From positions 45,725,652 through 45,789,651 of the forward strand of contig CM035163.1 of assembly GCA_020205615.1 (NCBI GenBank): 64,000 nucleotides of DNA, in the 5' to 3' direction. This stretch comes from Panax quinquefolius (Eukaryota; Streptophyta; Magnoliopsida; Apiales; Araliaceae). Each line of letters begins with the position of its first letter. The stretch's first letter is position 1. Made by a program: the position numbers and the translations under genes. Below are positions 47,109 through 58,885 of the stretch, one piece after another. The notes below the pieces were generated by a model. The model saw nothing but the letters and a program-made list of their open reading frames with translations. It had not been told where the DNA came from and did no database searches.

Positions 47109-47573
47109 GAAGATATAGGCCAATTTTGGAAACTGTACTTTGTTGGTGCTGTAAACATGGACGGTGCAGGAGCAGGTGCAGTTCTTGTATCCATTACTAG
47201 AGAACAATATCTCGTGGCTACTAAGCTACAGTTTGTTAAAACTAACAACACATCTAAGTATGAAGGCTATATAATGAGATTGAAATTGGCCCGTTCAATG
47301 ATTATTAAATGGTTAGTGGTCTTTGGAGATTTCGAGTTGGTCGTTAGACAAACCACCGGGGCATATCACACCAAAGAATTACATTTGCTGCCATATCATC
47401 AACAAGTTATCAAGCTGGCTATGGAATTTGAAGATATAGCCTTCATCCACATTCCTCGGAATCAAAATAATTTCACATATGCGCTAGCAACCCTGGCTTC
47501 CTTAATAAGCATTTCTGAAAGGAGAAGAATCCCAGATATCAAATTCATAAGCCAGATGGCAACAGCCTATTAA
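47109..47573 (+). pseudogene. Element T second RNase H (archaeal-type, aRH)
   Basis: KLYFVGAVNMDGAGAGAVLV, KTNNTSKYEGYIMRLKLA, VFGDFELVVRQTTGAYHTKE, FIHIPRNQNNFTYALATLAS. This is the additional RNase H that marks the Tat lineage of plant Ty3/gypsy elements. The Glu and second Asp positions are present, but the first catalytic Asp (usually FDGA) is Val here, a single-base change. Open from 47157 to the stop at 47573. Confidence 0.8.
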
Positions 47574-48775
47574 AATTATATTGGAGAAGTATCTGTTGAA
47601 ATACCTCCCATCAAACATCCCTGATACTAGGATATCAAATAATATCTACGAGATGGGTCTACACCCACTGGGGCAAGCCAAGCTGAAAGAAAGAAAATTC
47701 ATAAAATGGTCATAAAATTCTATTTAAATGGAGACGTTCTGTACAAAAGAGATGTAGGAATGGGACTCTAAGATGTCTAGACAAAGACCAAGCTCACAGC
47801 CTTATAAATGAAGTACACGGTGGAGTGTGTGGGCCATATATGAGCGGTCCCTTACTTGCCAAGAACATATTAAGAACATGGCATTACTGGATCTCTCTCA
47901 AAGCTGACTATGATGATCACGTCAAGAGATGTTATCAATGCCAAATCTATGGAAATATTTTTCATACTCCTCCAAACGAACTACACAGTATGAGTTTTCC
48001 ATAACCCTTTTCTATGTGGGGGATGAACGTAATTGGCCCAATCGAGCCCAAAGCCAGCAACAGTCATAGGCTCATTTTCACCATGATCGACTACTTCACC
48101 AAGTGGGTAGAAGCCACCTCCTTTCCCAAAGTCACCAAGGAGGTCATAATTAGTTATATCAAAAATAATGTAATCTATTGATATGGGCTACCGGAGGTGA
48201 TCATATCAGATAATGCCAATAATCTAAATAATTAGATAATGAAGGAATTATGCAACAAATTCCATATTAAACATCTTAATTTCATCATCTATCATCCCAA
48301 GATGAATGCTGCTATTGAAGTAGCCAACAAAAATATCAAAAAGATTATGTAGAAGATGTCCGCCAATCATAAAGGATGACCTGACTTACTGTCCCTGACT
48401 CAGTTAGCATACAGAACCTCCATGCACACTTCTACTAGGGCCACCCCTATTCATTGGTCTATGGCATGGAAGTAGTACTTCCCATAGAAGTAGAAATGAC
48501 ACCATTAAGAGTGTTGATAGATGCCTAGAGGAATGAAGACTAGTGGCTGCAAGAACGATATAGCCAGTTATCCCTGATAGATGAGAAAAGGGTTGTAGCC
48601 ATATTCCATGGACAATTATATCAACAAAGGATTGCTCGGTCTTATAACAAGAAGGTTCAGTTTTGGGAATTCAAAGAAAATGACCTGGTGCTGAAAAAGG
48701 TCATCTTAAATCAAGATGAAGCTAAAGGAAAATTTGTCTCAAACTGGGAAGGCCCTTTCATTATCAAGTAAGTGT
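47574..48775 (+). pseudogene. Element T integrase (interrupted near its end by C)
   Basis: In changing frames: zinc finger NEVHGGVCGPYMSGPLLAKN with RCYQCQIYG, then core residues in FTMIDYFTKWVEA (Asp), VIISDNANNL (Asp) and AAIEVANKNIKKIM (Glu), then TRATPIHWSMAWK and NWEGPFIIK. All DDE positions can be seen, but many stops break it. C is inserted at 48776 with AGTGT duplicated. Confidence 0.8.
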
Positions 48776-49981
48776 TGTAAGACCCCAACTTATTATAAAT
48801 AAAATTGAATTTTCTCTATTCACTATTCTAAATTAATAAGGTGTTAATTTGATATAATGATTTGGTTATGTGTGAAATGTGCAAATTTTGCAAAATAAGC
48901 AAGTGGTTATAAAATATTTATTTTTGTCGGGGAATATTCTTTTGGTCGTGGAATATTCTTTTTGTTTGAAATATTCGTGATTTACGCCAGTAGCATACCA
49001 TTCGTAAATCATAATGTAATAATTGTTGGATGAAGAAAACGACAAAGTATGAGTTTTTATAAATAACTACAGAAGTTATTACCAAGTAACAATTGCTGGA
49101 ATACCTGGTGGTTAAAATACAATAATACACGTGGTGGCACAGTAGCACACGGTATTGCATAGTATTATTTAATTATTGATTCGTACGTAAGAAGGCACTA
49201 CTCAATAATTGTTACAGTAGTTACTGTTCAATATTTTATTTTATTGATTCAATAATTGCTACGTTGATAGTTTATATTATTGTTATTTCAATAATTGTCA
49301 CCGCACAATGATTTTCCATTATCGATCAATAATTCATATTATTTGAATAATATTATTAGATAACATTATTGGCAATGTCTAGAAAGTTCGCATCTAAGGA
49401 GAGGTTTGGTCACCTAATTGCGCGCCAGAAGAGAGAAATCCTTATCGAAAGCCCCTTTCCTGGAACTATTCGGTTGTCATAATTATGATTCTATAATATT
49501 ATTTATGAATAATTAATTATTGATTTATATGATAAGGAAATATTTATTTGATGTGGATATAAATGATGAATTTATTTATGTGGTTATTAATGAAGGAATT
49601 AATGTTGAGGTGTTTTATCAGTATTTTGTCAAAGTGGAGGTATTAAAAATCATCTGTTTGTGGATTTCAGATATTTTCTGTTGGGAATTTAGAAAAACTT
49701 TCTTCTGCAAAGTTGTAGAGAATTCGATTTCAGGTAGAATGGACATAAAATTCGTATTTTTCTGATAAACGGGCTATTTCTATGAATTATTGAAGTTTCG
49801 ATAAATAAAATGATTTTTTATTAAATTTATGGGGGGACCCACTTTTGGTTGGTGGAATACACACATGGGCTGCTGAATTCTTCCAACATGGCTGCCCAAA
49901 AATTCAAAGCATGCGTAGGAATTGTAATTAATAATATTATTATTTTATTATTTAGTCTCTTTTGGCGTTCTAGCATTTTCC

Positions 49982-49989
49982 TATAAATA
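49982..49989 (+). promoter_or_regulatory. TATA box of C 5' LTR
   Basis: TATAAATA in TTTTCCTATAAATAGAAGCC; would drive the C genome. Confidence 0.7.
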
Positions 49990-50153
49990 GAAGCCTATGT
50001 TAGAATTGAAAATCACACCAGAAACAAGTTTTTTTTCTCTCTAGATTATCGAGCGTATTCTTGTGAGTATTTTGATACTTTGACTGTTGCTATACGGTGC
50101 AAGTTCTGTCAGCATTATACCCGAAATTCAGTCAGAAGTACGGTTATTTTGAG

Positions 50154-50973
50154 GTAAGGGGTGTTATTTTCTTCTTAAATGATATTATTTTCTTCAATAT
50201 CATTATCTTTAAATATTGGTGAACTTTTTAATCAAATTTGGAACTTTTTGTGTCAGTTACTATTCACGTACTAAGACACGATATTCACTATTCACGAATA
50301 CGATACTATTCACCAAAAAATAAAAATTTTCCTTTTTGTCCAAGATGTCTAATTTGGCTACTATCTTTGATTGTATCCATGGTTTGATCGTTATTTTTGA
50401 AATCTGCTTCAAAATTGGTTATTATGGAGTATTATTGATCTTGGATAAAACTGTTTTACGAATCCCTAATATTTGTCCTTCTGTCTCATTGGATTCGTTT
50501 TCTTTAAAATATTTTTTATCATCCTCAGTCCTAAATGATGATATTACTGAATATCTTTGGCCTGTAGTGCAAAGATGAATGATTAATGAATATCTTTGGC
50601 CCGTAGTGCAAAGTTGAATAGGTGTTGAGATGAACATGACCAACCGGTGATATTTGATGAATATCTTTGGCCTGTAGTGCAAAGATGAATATTTGATTAA
50701 AAGATGTATATTGATTGATGTTACAGGGATAAAATATTGATGATGGACTCTTAAATCTTAGAAGATAGTAGAATTCATTCTCTACGTGACTCTTCTAATG
50801 GATTGCTGTTTTCGCTGTGTTTGTTGATCTAAAACTTGTTGTCTACTATATTCTATCAGTTTTTTCCCTGTTGAAGACTAATGATAATTTATTGTATATT
50901 ATCTTAGTCATAATATTCTTTAGTGGGCTAGTTGAGCTCACCCTTTTCCTTTTTGTTCCATTTTTCTTCTCAG
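50154..50973 (+). other. Candidate intron inside LTR C
   Basis: GAG|GTAAGGGG to a strong pyrimidine tract and CAG|GAGGTGAG, 820 bp. In the 3' LTR the donor is kept (57444) but the acceptor reads CTTCTCGTGGAGG, with CAG replaced by CGTG. Confidence 0.4.
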
Positions 50974-51254
50974 GAGGTGAGAACATAGCAGGATCGAGTC
51001 GGGGTATGAAATGATGGTTCTAGAAAGATGTTTTAGCTTTCCACTATTTCTATAAAATAGTGTATGAATAATTGTAATGAGGACTTATTTGGGTGTGTAT
51101 ATTGTCTAGAAGACAATATTTGTATTTAAACTCACAGTATGTGTTGTCGTATTTTGCACGATAATTGTATTATTGAAGTTGTAGTTTGCTTTTTGTACCA
51201 TGTATTTGGCGACTCAGAATGGGTGATGTATACCTATTTTGGGGGCGTCACAGT

Positions 51255-51266
51255 TGGTATCAAAGC
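51255..51266 (+). other. C primer-binding site (initiator tRNA-Met)
   Basis: TGGTATCAAAGC, 2 bp after the LTR. Confidence 0.85.
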
Positions 51267-51440
51267 TTAGGGATATGGTCTCTGGCGGAGATTGGGGAAT
51301 TGAATTAGGAGGGGAGAGATGAGTAAATCCTTCGCCAGTGTGTCCTATCTAAGCTTATTTGTTGGTCGGTCATAATATAGGGATATTATGTGATATGTTA
51401 ATTTGTTTAATTAACCCTTGTTTTATGGTAGTATTTAAGA

Positions 51441-52408
51441 ATGGCTGCTGAGAACGTTAACAATGGAGTGTATGAGACTGTGGAACAACCTTTAGTCACA
51501 AACCAGGAGAACATGCAACAGGAAGACAATATTCCTCCTATAAACAACGCTACCGAGCAAACGATGAATGATGGGATGTTTAGAAACTTTTTGCAGTTCA
51601 TGCAAAATCAGACGAGGGAGACTCGTGTACAAAATACGGTGGAAATGATGGCAACGCTACGATGCATCATAGCCAAGCGCTCAAGGAGTTGGGACCACCA
51701 GATTTATGGGGAAAGCCCGATCCGATTAAGGCGAAACATGGGTCAAGCAAATTACCAAGATATTCGATGTCTTGGGATGCACGGAGGAGCAGAAGGTTCC
51801 ATTCGCCATATTTATGTTCCGTGGTGAGGCGACATCTTGGTGGGAATCATGAAGCATACCCAAACACCGCACTTTAAGATGTCTTGGGAAAGATTTCAGA
51901 AACTGTTCAATAACAAGTACTTTCCAGAAAGTATTTGTCATATGAAGGAGGTAGAGTTTATTAGACTGGAACAGAACAACATGACGGTGTCTCAGTACGA
52001 GGCGAAGTTCACGGAGTTATCCAGGTTTGCACCTCATTTGGTAGAGAATGAGGAACGTATGATGCGGATGTTTTGAGAGGTCTAAAACCTGAGATTCGTC
52101 AATACGTTATCTCTCATAAATTTTCTCTGTATTCAGATGTTGTCAATAGGGCTCAATTATTAGAGAGAGATAATGAGTATACTCAACCGAGGGATCACAA
52201 CCAGGGTCATACTTATGATGCGATCATCGTAATGATGATAACCAAATGGGAGGGAAAAATACGGACAAAAGCGGTAACCACTCTAAAAGCTAATCGTGGC
52301 CATGATAATAGAAGAGGTGAGTCAAGTGGAAATTTCGGAAAGAGGAGATTCAACAATGACGGAAAGACATCAAAGAAGCAAAGACCAAAGACCAACAACA
52401 AATTCTAG
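51441..52408 (+). pseudogene. C gag (capsid), frameshifted
   Basis: Starts MAAENVNNGVYETVEQP. After codon ~80 the frame shifts to KELGPPDLWGKPDPIKA, and again to HFKMSWERFQKLFNNKYFP and NNMTVSQYEAKFTELSRFAP. A TGA at 52074-52076 separates it from the next part (MRGLKPEIRQYVISHKFSLY). At least three frame changes in under 1 kb are seen while codon content stays good, which suggests recent decay or read errors. Typical Tekay/Del capsid. Confidence 0.8.
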
Positions 52409-53219
52409 GGGAGGAGAACAACCACCAGTTAGTTGTTACAAATGCGGGAAAGAGGGACATATCAGTCCAAACTGCCCACAACAATCCAAGGTATGTTATA
52501 ATTATGGAAAGGAAGGACATATCACTCGAGATTGTACTATAGCGAAACCAAGTTCAACGGGGATGGTGACTCCAATGGTTGTCCCGGATAAGTCAAAATC
52601 AATGGTTCCTGTAAGAGCATTTGTTGTGACTGGCCAAAACGTGAGAAACCCGAACGAGGTGATCACGGGTAAGCTAATCTTGAATTCTTGCGAAGTTTAT
52701 ACCTTACTAGATACCGGTTCTACCCATTCTTTTATCTATCCTGCTTGTGCTCAACGTTTTAACTTGACTCCGGAGAAATTAGACTTTGATTTATCTGTTG
52801 AAACTCCATTGGGTGAAACCTTCATTACATCTATAGTTTATAAATCTTGCTTGATCCAAGTTGGCACAATCACATTACCTGTTGATCTTATTTCTTTAAA
52901 GATACTTGCTTTTGATGTGATTTTAGGAATTGATTGGTTAACCACTCATTATGCCAAAATTGATTATTTTCATAAGGTTGTTAGTTTTCATATTCCTAAC
53001 CAACCTGTCATACGAATTCAAACAACTAAACCACTAAAATTAGTCACTGTCATATCAAGCCACAAAGCTATTCATTTATTGAAAAATGGATGCCAAGCTT
53101 TCTTAGCCCATGTTATGGATTTGAATAAAGACAAGTCAGATTTGGATAATATTTATGTTGTTAGAGAATTTCCTGATGTATTTCCTGAAGAACTTTCCTG
53201 GTCTACCCCCATAACGTGA
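52296..53219 (+). pseudogene. C nucleocapsid knuckles and protease
   Basis: An open frame of 307 residues. Knuckle 1 [14 protein letters not shown] is complete; knuckle 2 [14 protein letters not shown] has Tyr for the second Cys. The protease follows with [11 protein letters not shown] (active Asp-Thr-Gly kept) and [19 protein letters not shown]. It ends with [13 protein letters not shown], the entry to RT, where a stop at 53217 breaks the frame. The first ~30 residues overlap the capsid frame. Confidence 0.8.
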
Positions 53220-53987
53220 TGTTGAATTCTTTATTGACATTGAACCGGGTACAAAACCCATTTCTAAAACCCCATATCGAATGGCTCCTATTGAACTTCA
53301 GGAGTTAAAAGTCCAACTACAGGAGTTATTAGACATCGGTTTCATTCGTCCTAGTACATCTCCTTGGGGTGCTCCTGTTTTATTCGTAAAGAAGAAAGAC
53401 GGGAGTATGCGACTTTGTATTGACTACCGAGAATTAAACCATGTCACCATCAAGAATAGGTATCCGCTACCTCGCATTGATGACCTGTTCGACCAGTTAT
53501 AAGGAGCACAATTCTTTTCAAAGATCGATCTTCGTTCTGGATATCATCAGCTGAAGATTAAAACTGAGGATATTCCGAAGACTGCCTTCGAAACTCGATG
53601 ATCGGCATTATGAATTCTTAGTCATGTCTTTTGATTGACTAATGCTCCTCTTTGCTTTCATGGATATGATGAACCGAGTATTCAAAAAATATTTGATCGC
53701 CTCGTTGTTGTCTCTATTGATGACATCCTCATCTATTCCAAAAGCCGTGAAGATCATGAGCACCATTTGAAGCTGATACTTGAAAGGCTTCGTGAAAACA
53801 AGTTATATGCCAAGCTGAAGAAATGCGAGTTTTGGCTTGAGGAAGTAGCATTCCTTGAGCACGTGGTGTCAAAACATGGATTATCTGTTGACCCGGCGAA
53901 GATTGAAGCAATAAAAAGTTGGGAGCAACCGAAGTCGGTGACCGAAGTGCGTAGCTTTCTGGGCTTAGTTGGTTATTATTGAAGATT
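53220..53987 (+). pseudogene. C reverse transcriptase
   Basis: [40 protein letters not shown], a TAA at 53500-53502, [15 protein letters not shown], then the active site SIDDILIYSKSREDHEHH (Asp-Asp kept, usual Phe before them is Ser) and FLGLVGYY ending in TGA at 53980-53982, where family members have Arg. The stops fit C-to-T changes (CAA to TAA, CGA to TGA). A frameshift lies between 53590 and 53635. Confidence 0.8.
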
Positions 53988-54640
53988 CGTGGAAGGATTT
54001 TCTCGAATCGCTACTCCGTTAACTCAGCTGACTCGGAAAGATAAAAAATTCATATGGAGCGAGGAATGCGAGAAAAGTTTCCAAGAGCTCAAAAGGAGAC
54101 TCATTTTGGCACCTGTTCTGGCAATACCATCTGGTTCGGATGAATTTGTTATCTACAGTGATGCTTCAGGCAAAGGGTTAGGATGTGTTATCATGCAACA
54201 TGGGAAAGTCATAGCCTATGCCTCGCGACAACTCAAAGAATATGAGAGGAATTATCCTACTCATGATTTGGAGTTAGCGTGATCGTTTTATGCTAAAAAT
54301 TTGGAGACACTACTTGTATGGGGAGAAAGTGGAGATTTATACGGACCATAAAAGCCTCAAATATTTCTTCACCCAAAAAGAACTTAATATGCGGCAACGA
54401 CGTTGGTTTGAGCTGTTGAAAGATTACGATCACACTATTCAATATCATCCTGAAAAGCGAACGTAAGTAGTTTACGCATTGATAGAAGAAGATCATATGC
54501 AAGTACGAGTGCGATATTGTCAACACAAAGACCCATTTTGTATGACTTGCAAAGGATGGAGATAGAGTTAAAAACTCAAGGGACCCACGTGATGATGGCG
54601 AATATATGAGTAGAACTGTCTTTAATCGATAAAGTTAAAG
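53988..54640 (+). pseudogene. C RNase H
   Basis: The open part 53989-54282 has [20 protein letters not shown], then [20 protein letters not shown] and [10 protein letters not shown] frameshift near 54280 follows; beyond it, [18 protein letters not shown] and similar pieces show the rest of the domain in wrong frames, with stops. Confidence 0.75.
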
Positions 54641-55700
54641 CTGCTCAAGCTACGGACCTGGGGCTGATACGTATGAAGAAGAAAGTACAAGAACGTCCTA
54701 TTCCAGAAGCAAGAATCGATGAAGAAGGAATACTTCGAGTCAACTCTAAACTTTGCATTCCTAACGATTCTGACTTGAAGCATAGAATTATGATGGAGGC
54801 ACACAACACCTCATTTGTAATCCATCCTGGAAGTACCAAAATGTATCATGATATTCGACATACATTTTGGTGGAACAATATGAAGAGAGAGATCGCGGAG
54901 TTTATCTCGAGGTGTTTAACTTGTCAACATGTACAGGCGGAGCATCAAGTACCAAAAGGTCCATTGCAACCACTTGAGATTCTAAAATGGAAGTGGGAAG
55001 ACATTACCATGGATTTTGTTACAATTCTTCCCAAAGTTTCTCAAGGCATAGATGCGATTTGGAGTCTGCTCATTTCTTGTCGATACGTGAAACTTATTCC
55101 CTTGAACGTCTTGCTCGTATGTACGTGAATGAGATTGTGAGATTGCATGGCATGCCAGTATCCATAGTTTCGGATTGTGACCCAAGATTCACTTCAAGAT
55201 TTTGGGTTAGCTTGCAGAAAGCTATGGGAACAGATTTACGATTTAGTTCAGCATACCATCCTTAAACGGATGAATAATCAGAGAGGACTATTCAAACCCT
55301 TGAAGATCTATTAAGACTCTGTGTTCTAGATTTCAAAGGAAGTTGGGATAAGTACTTGCCATTGGTGGAATTCTCCTACAACAACAGTTATCAAGCAAGT
55401 ATAGGCATGGCTCCATTCGAGGCGTTGTATAAATGAAAGTGTCGTTCTCCAGTATGCTGGGACGAGGTGGGAGAAGCAACGTTGTTGGGACCAGAATTAG
55501 TATGCATGATTACAGAAAATATCTAAATGATTCGACAACGTATTCAAACCTCACAAGATTGACAAAAGAGTTATGCTGATCTTCATCGAAAGAACGTGAA
55601 ATTTAATATTGGGGATCATGAAGTGAGTTACAAGATTTGGAAAAAGAGGAAAGCTCAATCCAAGATTTGTTGGTCCATTTGAGATTCTTGACCGAATAGG
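54641..55700 (+). pseudogene. C integrase
   Basis: LSLIDKVKAAQATDLGLIRM linker, then zinc finger HNTSFVIHPGSTKMYHDIRH and CLTCQHVQAEHQVPKG, core Asp in DITMDFVTILPKVSQG, and in another frame VSIVSDCDPRFTSRFWVS with the second Asp. The Glu region ([15 protein letters not shown]) lies after a TAA near 55264 and a frame change. Stops continue to 55700. Confidence 0.75.
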
Positions 55701-55704
55701 AAAT

Positions 55705-56034
55705 GTGGCCTATAGACTTGCATTACCTCCAAGCATGTCTCGTGTTCATAATGTTTTTCACATATCTATGCTTCGTAAATATGTAAAAGACCCGAACCAT
55801 ATTATTGAGTTAGAACCAGTCGAGATAGCCGAAGATTTAACGTACGAGGAGGCACCTGTTAAGATCTTGGATAGAAAAGAACATGTCTTACGCACCAAGG
55901 TTATACCACAAGTTAAGGTTTTGTGGAGAAACCATGCAATGGAGGAAATGACATGGGAGTTGGAATCAGAAATGAAAGTGAGGTACCCTCACCTGTTCGA
56001 AATACCAGGTACGTACGTTAATTTCAAGGACTAA
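55705..56034 (+). pseudogene. C integrase C-terminus with chromodomain
   Basis: Open for 109 residues: [80 protein letters not shown]. The chromodomain-like module looks complete here, unlike the deleted one in D. It terminates at TAA 56032-56034, just before the polypurine tract. Confidence 0.8.
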
Positions 56035-56041
56035 ATTTTAT

Positions 56042-56054
56042 AAGGAGGGGAGGT
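56042..56054 (+). other. C polypurine tract
   Basis: AAGGAGGGGAGGT directly before the 3' LTR start TGTAAGACCCC. Confidence 0.85.
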
Positions 56055-58554
56055 TGTAAGACCCCAACTTATTATAAATAAAATTGAATTTTCTCTATTC
56101 ATTATTCTAAATTAATAAGGTGTTAATTTGATATAATAATTTGGTTATGGGTGAAATGTGCAAATTTTGCAAAATAAGCAAGTGGTTATAAAATATTTAC
56201 TTTTGTCGGGGAATATTCTTTTGGTCGTGGAATATTCTTTTTGTCGGGGAATATTCGTATTTATGTGGCCAGCCCATTCGTGGGGCTCATAACAGAATAA
56301 CTGTCAGATGAAGAAAACGACAAAGTATGAGTTTTTATAAATAACGACATATTTGTTACCAAGTAACACTTTATTGGAATACACGGTGGTTAAAATACGA
56401 ATAACGCGCAGTGGCACAATGAAGACACCTGATCATTGCATAGTATTATTGAATTATTGATTCATACGTAAGAAGACACTACTCAATAATTGTTACAGTA
56501 GTTACTGTTCAATATTTTATTTTATTGATTTAATACTTGCTGCGTTGATAGTTTATATTATTGTTGTTTCAATAATTGTCACTACACAGTATTTCTCATT
56601 ATCAGATCAATAATTCATATTATTTGAATAATATTATTAGATAACATTATTGGTAATGTCTAGAGAGTTCTGTCTAAGGAGAGGTTTGGTCACCTAATTG
56701 CATGCCAAGAAGGAGAAATCCTTATTGAAAGCCCCTTCTTTCTGAGGAGCAACTATTCGGTTGTCATAATTGTGATTCTGTAATATTATTTATGAATAAT
56801 TAATTATTGATTTATATGATAAGGAAATATTTATTTGATGTGGATATAAATGATGAATTTATTTATGTGGTTATTAATGAAGGAATTAATGTTGAGGTGT
56901 TTTATCAATATTTTGTCAAAGTGGAGGTATTAAAAATCATCTGTTTATGGATTTCGGATATTTTCTGTTGGGAATTTGGAAAAACTTTCTTCTATAAAGT
57001 TGTAGAGAATTCGATTTCAGGTAGAATGGACATAAAATTTGTATTTTTCTGATAAATGGACTATTTTCTATGAATTATTGAAGTTTCGATAAATAAAATG
57101 ATTTTTTATTAAATTTATGGGGGGACCCACTTTTGGTTGGTGGAATACAGACATGAGCTGCTGAATTCTTCCAACATGGCTGCACAAAATTCAAAGCATG
57201 CGTAGGAATTGTAATTAATAATAATATTATTTTATTATTTAGTCTCTTTTTATGCTTCTAAAGCATTTTTCTATAAATAGGCGCGCTTAGGTTAGAATTG
57301 AAAATCACACCAGAAACAAGTTTTCTTTCTCTCTAGATTATCGAGCGTATTCTTGTGAGTATTTTGATACTTAGAGTGTTTCTATACGGTGCAAGTTCTC
57401 ATCGACTAACCCAAATTCATCAAGTAAATACGGTTATTTTGAGGTAAGGATGTTATTTTCTTCTTAAATGATATTATTTTCTTCAATATCATTATGCCGA
57501 AATATTGGTGAACTTTTTATTCAAATTTGAAACTTTTTGTGTCGGGGTTACTATTCACGTATACGGTACTATTCACGTATACGGCACTATTCATGAATAC
57601 GACACTATTCACCAAAAAATAAAAATTTTCCTTTTTGTCCAAGATGTCTATTTTGGCTACTATCTTTGATTGTATCCATGTTTTGATCGTTATTTTTGAA
57701 TTCTGCTTCAAAATTGGTTATTATGGAGTATTATTGATCTTGGATAAAATGTTATACGAATCCCTAATATTTGTCCTTCTGTCTCATTGGATTCGCTTTT
57801 CTTTAAAATATTTTCATCATCCCTCGGTCCCTAAATGATGATATTATCAATATCTTTGGCACGTAGTGTACAAAGATGAATGATTAATGAATATCTTTGG
57901 CCCGTAGTACAAAGGTGAACAGGTGTTGAGATGAACATGACCAACTGGTGATACTTGATGAATATCTTTAGCCTGTAGTGCAAAGATGAATATTTGATTA
58001 AAAGATGTATATTGATTGATGTTACAAGGATAAAATATTGATAATGGACTCTTAAATCTTAGAAGATAGTAGAATTCATTCTCTACGTGACTCTTCTAAT
58101 GGATTGTTAAGTTCTAGTGTTTTATTGATCTAAAACTTGTTGTCTACTATATTCTATCGATTTTTCCCCGTTGAAGACTAATGATAATTTATTGTATATT
58201 ATCTTAGTCATAATATTCTTTATCGGGCTAGTTGAGCTCACCCTTTTCCTTTTTGTTCCATTTTCTTCTCGTGGAGGTGAGAACATAGCAGGATCGAGTC
58301 GGGGTATGGAATGATGGTTCTAGAAAGATGTTTTAGCTGTCCTCACTATTTCTGTAAAATAGTGTATGAATAATTATAATGAGGACTTATTTGGGTGTGG
58401 ATATTGTCTAGAAGACAATATTTGTATTTAAACTCACAGTATGTGTTGTCGTATTTTGCACGACAATTGTATTATTGAAGTTGTAATTTGCTTTTTGTAC
58501 CATGTATTTGGTGACTCAGAATGGGTGTTGTATACCTATTTTGGGGGCGTCACA
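56055..58554 (+). repeat. C: 3' LTR (2.50 kb)
   Basis: Starts TGTAAGACCCC and ends GGGGGCGTCACA; right target duplication AGTGT at 58555-58559, exact. TATA box at 57272-57279. It matches the 5' LTR well in AT-rich parts, but differs by small substitution/indel clusters where the partner has CAG, CTG or CG, for example AATTCAGTCAGAAG versus AATTCATCAAGTAA. The open frames at 49520 and 56807 are LTR copies of one another. Confidence 0.9.
57272..57279 (+). promoter_or_regulatory. TATA box of C 3' LTR
   Basis: TATAAATA in TTTTCTATAAATAGGCGCGC; could start read-out transcription into T 3' DNA. Confidence 0.65.
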
Positions 58555-58559
58555 AGTGT

Positions 58560-58651
58560 TGTCAGGAGAAGCCCTCAGATTGCAAGAGATGGACGACAAA
58601 GAATTTCCACAGCTTATCAATTTAGATTCTGTCAAAAGATACTATGTCTGA
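58560..58651 (+). pseudogene. Element T integrase, last residues
   Basis: After C, T pol resumes and ends ALRLQEMDDKEFPQLINLDS VKRYYV then TGA (58649-58651). This is the ending of Tat-lineage pol (family form ends in VKRYY or similar), so C lies about 30 codons before the T pol stop. Confidence 0.75.
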
Positions 58652-58885
58652 ACCCTAGCAATCACCATCCTGCTTGGAAAAAGTATATCAAATCAAATCA
58701 GGTCTTGTCAGTGAAGCCTGGACTACGAAAGACCTGATCTACCTCTAGCCAATGGAGTATATAGTCAGCCATCTATGGTGCAGTCTAACCCTAAAAAGAA
58801 ATATCTAATCCTAAAATTCAGTTCAAATCAAACTAAATAAACACATTCTAAACCATTCAGGCCAAACTTGAAATACGAAAGATAT
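58652..58885 (+). other. Element T 3' untranslated region
   Basis: No coding is seen. It ends in a weak purine-rich stretch GAAATACGAAAGATAT before TGTGACAACCC, the only candidate for a T polypurine tract and 3' LTR start. Confidence 0.4.

Larger units (their letters stand above)
48776..51252 (+). repeat. C: 5' LTR (2.48 kb)
   Basis: From TGTAAGACCCCAACTT to GGGGGCGTCACA; target duplication AGTGT at 48771-48775. It has the U3 block, TATA box (49982), donor GAG|GTAAGGGG (50154), three ATCTTTGGCC..GCAAAGAT stem-loops (50550-50690) and acceptor TTTTTCTTCTCAG|GAGG (50973). It lacks the large GTTATTCCA array, which explains its shorter length. Confidence 0.9.

Noticed and set aside
49520..49765. 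81-residue frame also present at 56807-57052
   Set aside because: These are the same place in the two LTRs of C, in U3, with no relative outside the pair.
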